Origin: JAYWAM01 sp043782425
Lineage (GTDB): Bacteria > Pseudomonadota > Gammaproteobacteria > Burkholderiales > Usitatibacteraceae
Direction: 5' to 3'
NCBI GenBank assembly: GCA_043782425.1
Contig: JAYWAM010000154.1
Coordinates: forward strand, 1 to 5,840
DNA: 5,840 bases
Below are positions 5,818-5,840 of the stretch, piece after piece (positions within the stretch are counted from its first letter, which is position 1; each line of letters starts with the position of its first letter). The notes under the pieces are model-generated. The model was not told the DNA's origin. It saw only the letters and a list, made by a program, of their open reading frames with translations, and ran no database searches. The translations under genes were made by a program, and so were the position numbers.

Positions 5818-5840
5818 GAATTGTGACTTACACCACAGAA

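Overview
The window most likely comes from a betaproteobacterium, possibly of the Nitrosomonadales/Gallionellaceae type. The evidence is the gene order glnE - ilvE - CHCC zinc-finger gene - waaF, moderately GC-rich coding sequence and beta/gamma-type intergenic repeats. The assignment rests on remembered synteny and protein motifs, not on a search.

Layout: (1) 1-1187 (+) is the C-terminal part of glnE, the glutamine synthetase adenylyltransferase; its start lies outside the window. (2) 1188-1374 is a convergent intergenic gap that holds three REP-type palindromes, each with a GTAG foot; two of them form a REPIN-like inverted pair. (3) 1375-2634 (-) encodes a six-helix membrane protein with a C-terminal class III cyclase domain carrying adenylate-type specificity residues. 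(4) 2635-3096 is a 462-bp divergent gap. It holds a weak candidate cyclase promoter, two short inverted repeats, a roughly 100-bp MITE-like element starting with the dispersed ATTCCCGC-GAAA-GCGGGAAT palindrome, and the ilvE promoter and ribosome binding site. (5) 3097-4032 (+) is ilvE, followed 12 nt later by a 67-aa CHCC zinc-finger protein at 4045-4248. (6) 4249-4340 contains a near-perfect 23-bp-arm hairpin of a dispersed type whose arms spuriously translate as TTKHTKITK. (7) 4341-5444 (+) is waaF, heptosyltransferase II, whose last 28 or so codons appear to be out-of-frame sequence from the next gene. (8) 5348-5817 (+) is a broken DUF1684-family gene. It lacks its N-terminus and its middle, and its two surviving parts are in different frames.

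How the genes relate: glnE (nitrogen control) and ilvE (branched-chain amino acid synthesis) are core metabolism, and waaF builds the LPS inner core. The cyclase sits on the opposite strand between them with repeats on both sides, so it looks like an accessory insertion into an otherwise collinear housekeeping cluster. The most unusual part is the waaF/DUF1684 junction, where two deletion scars appear to have removed the end of waaF, the start of the DUF1684 gene and that gene's central region. I see no CRISPR array, tRNA, rRNA, transposase or defence system.
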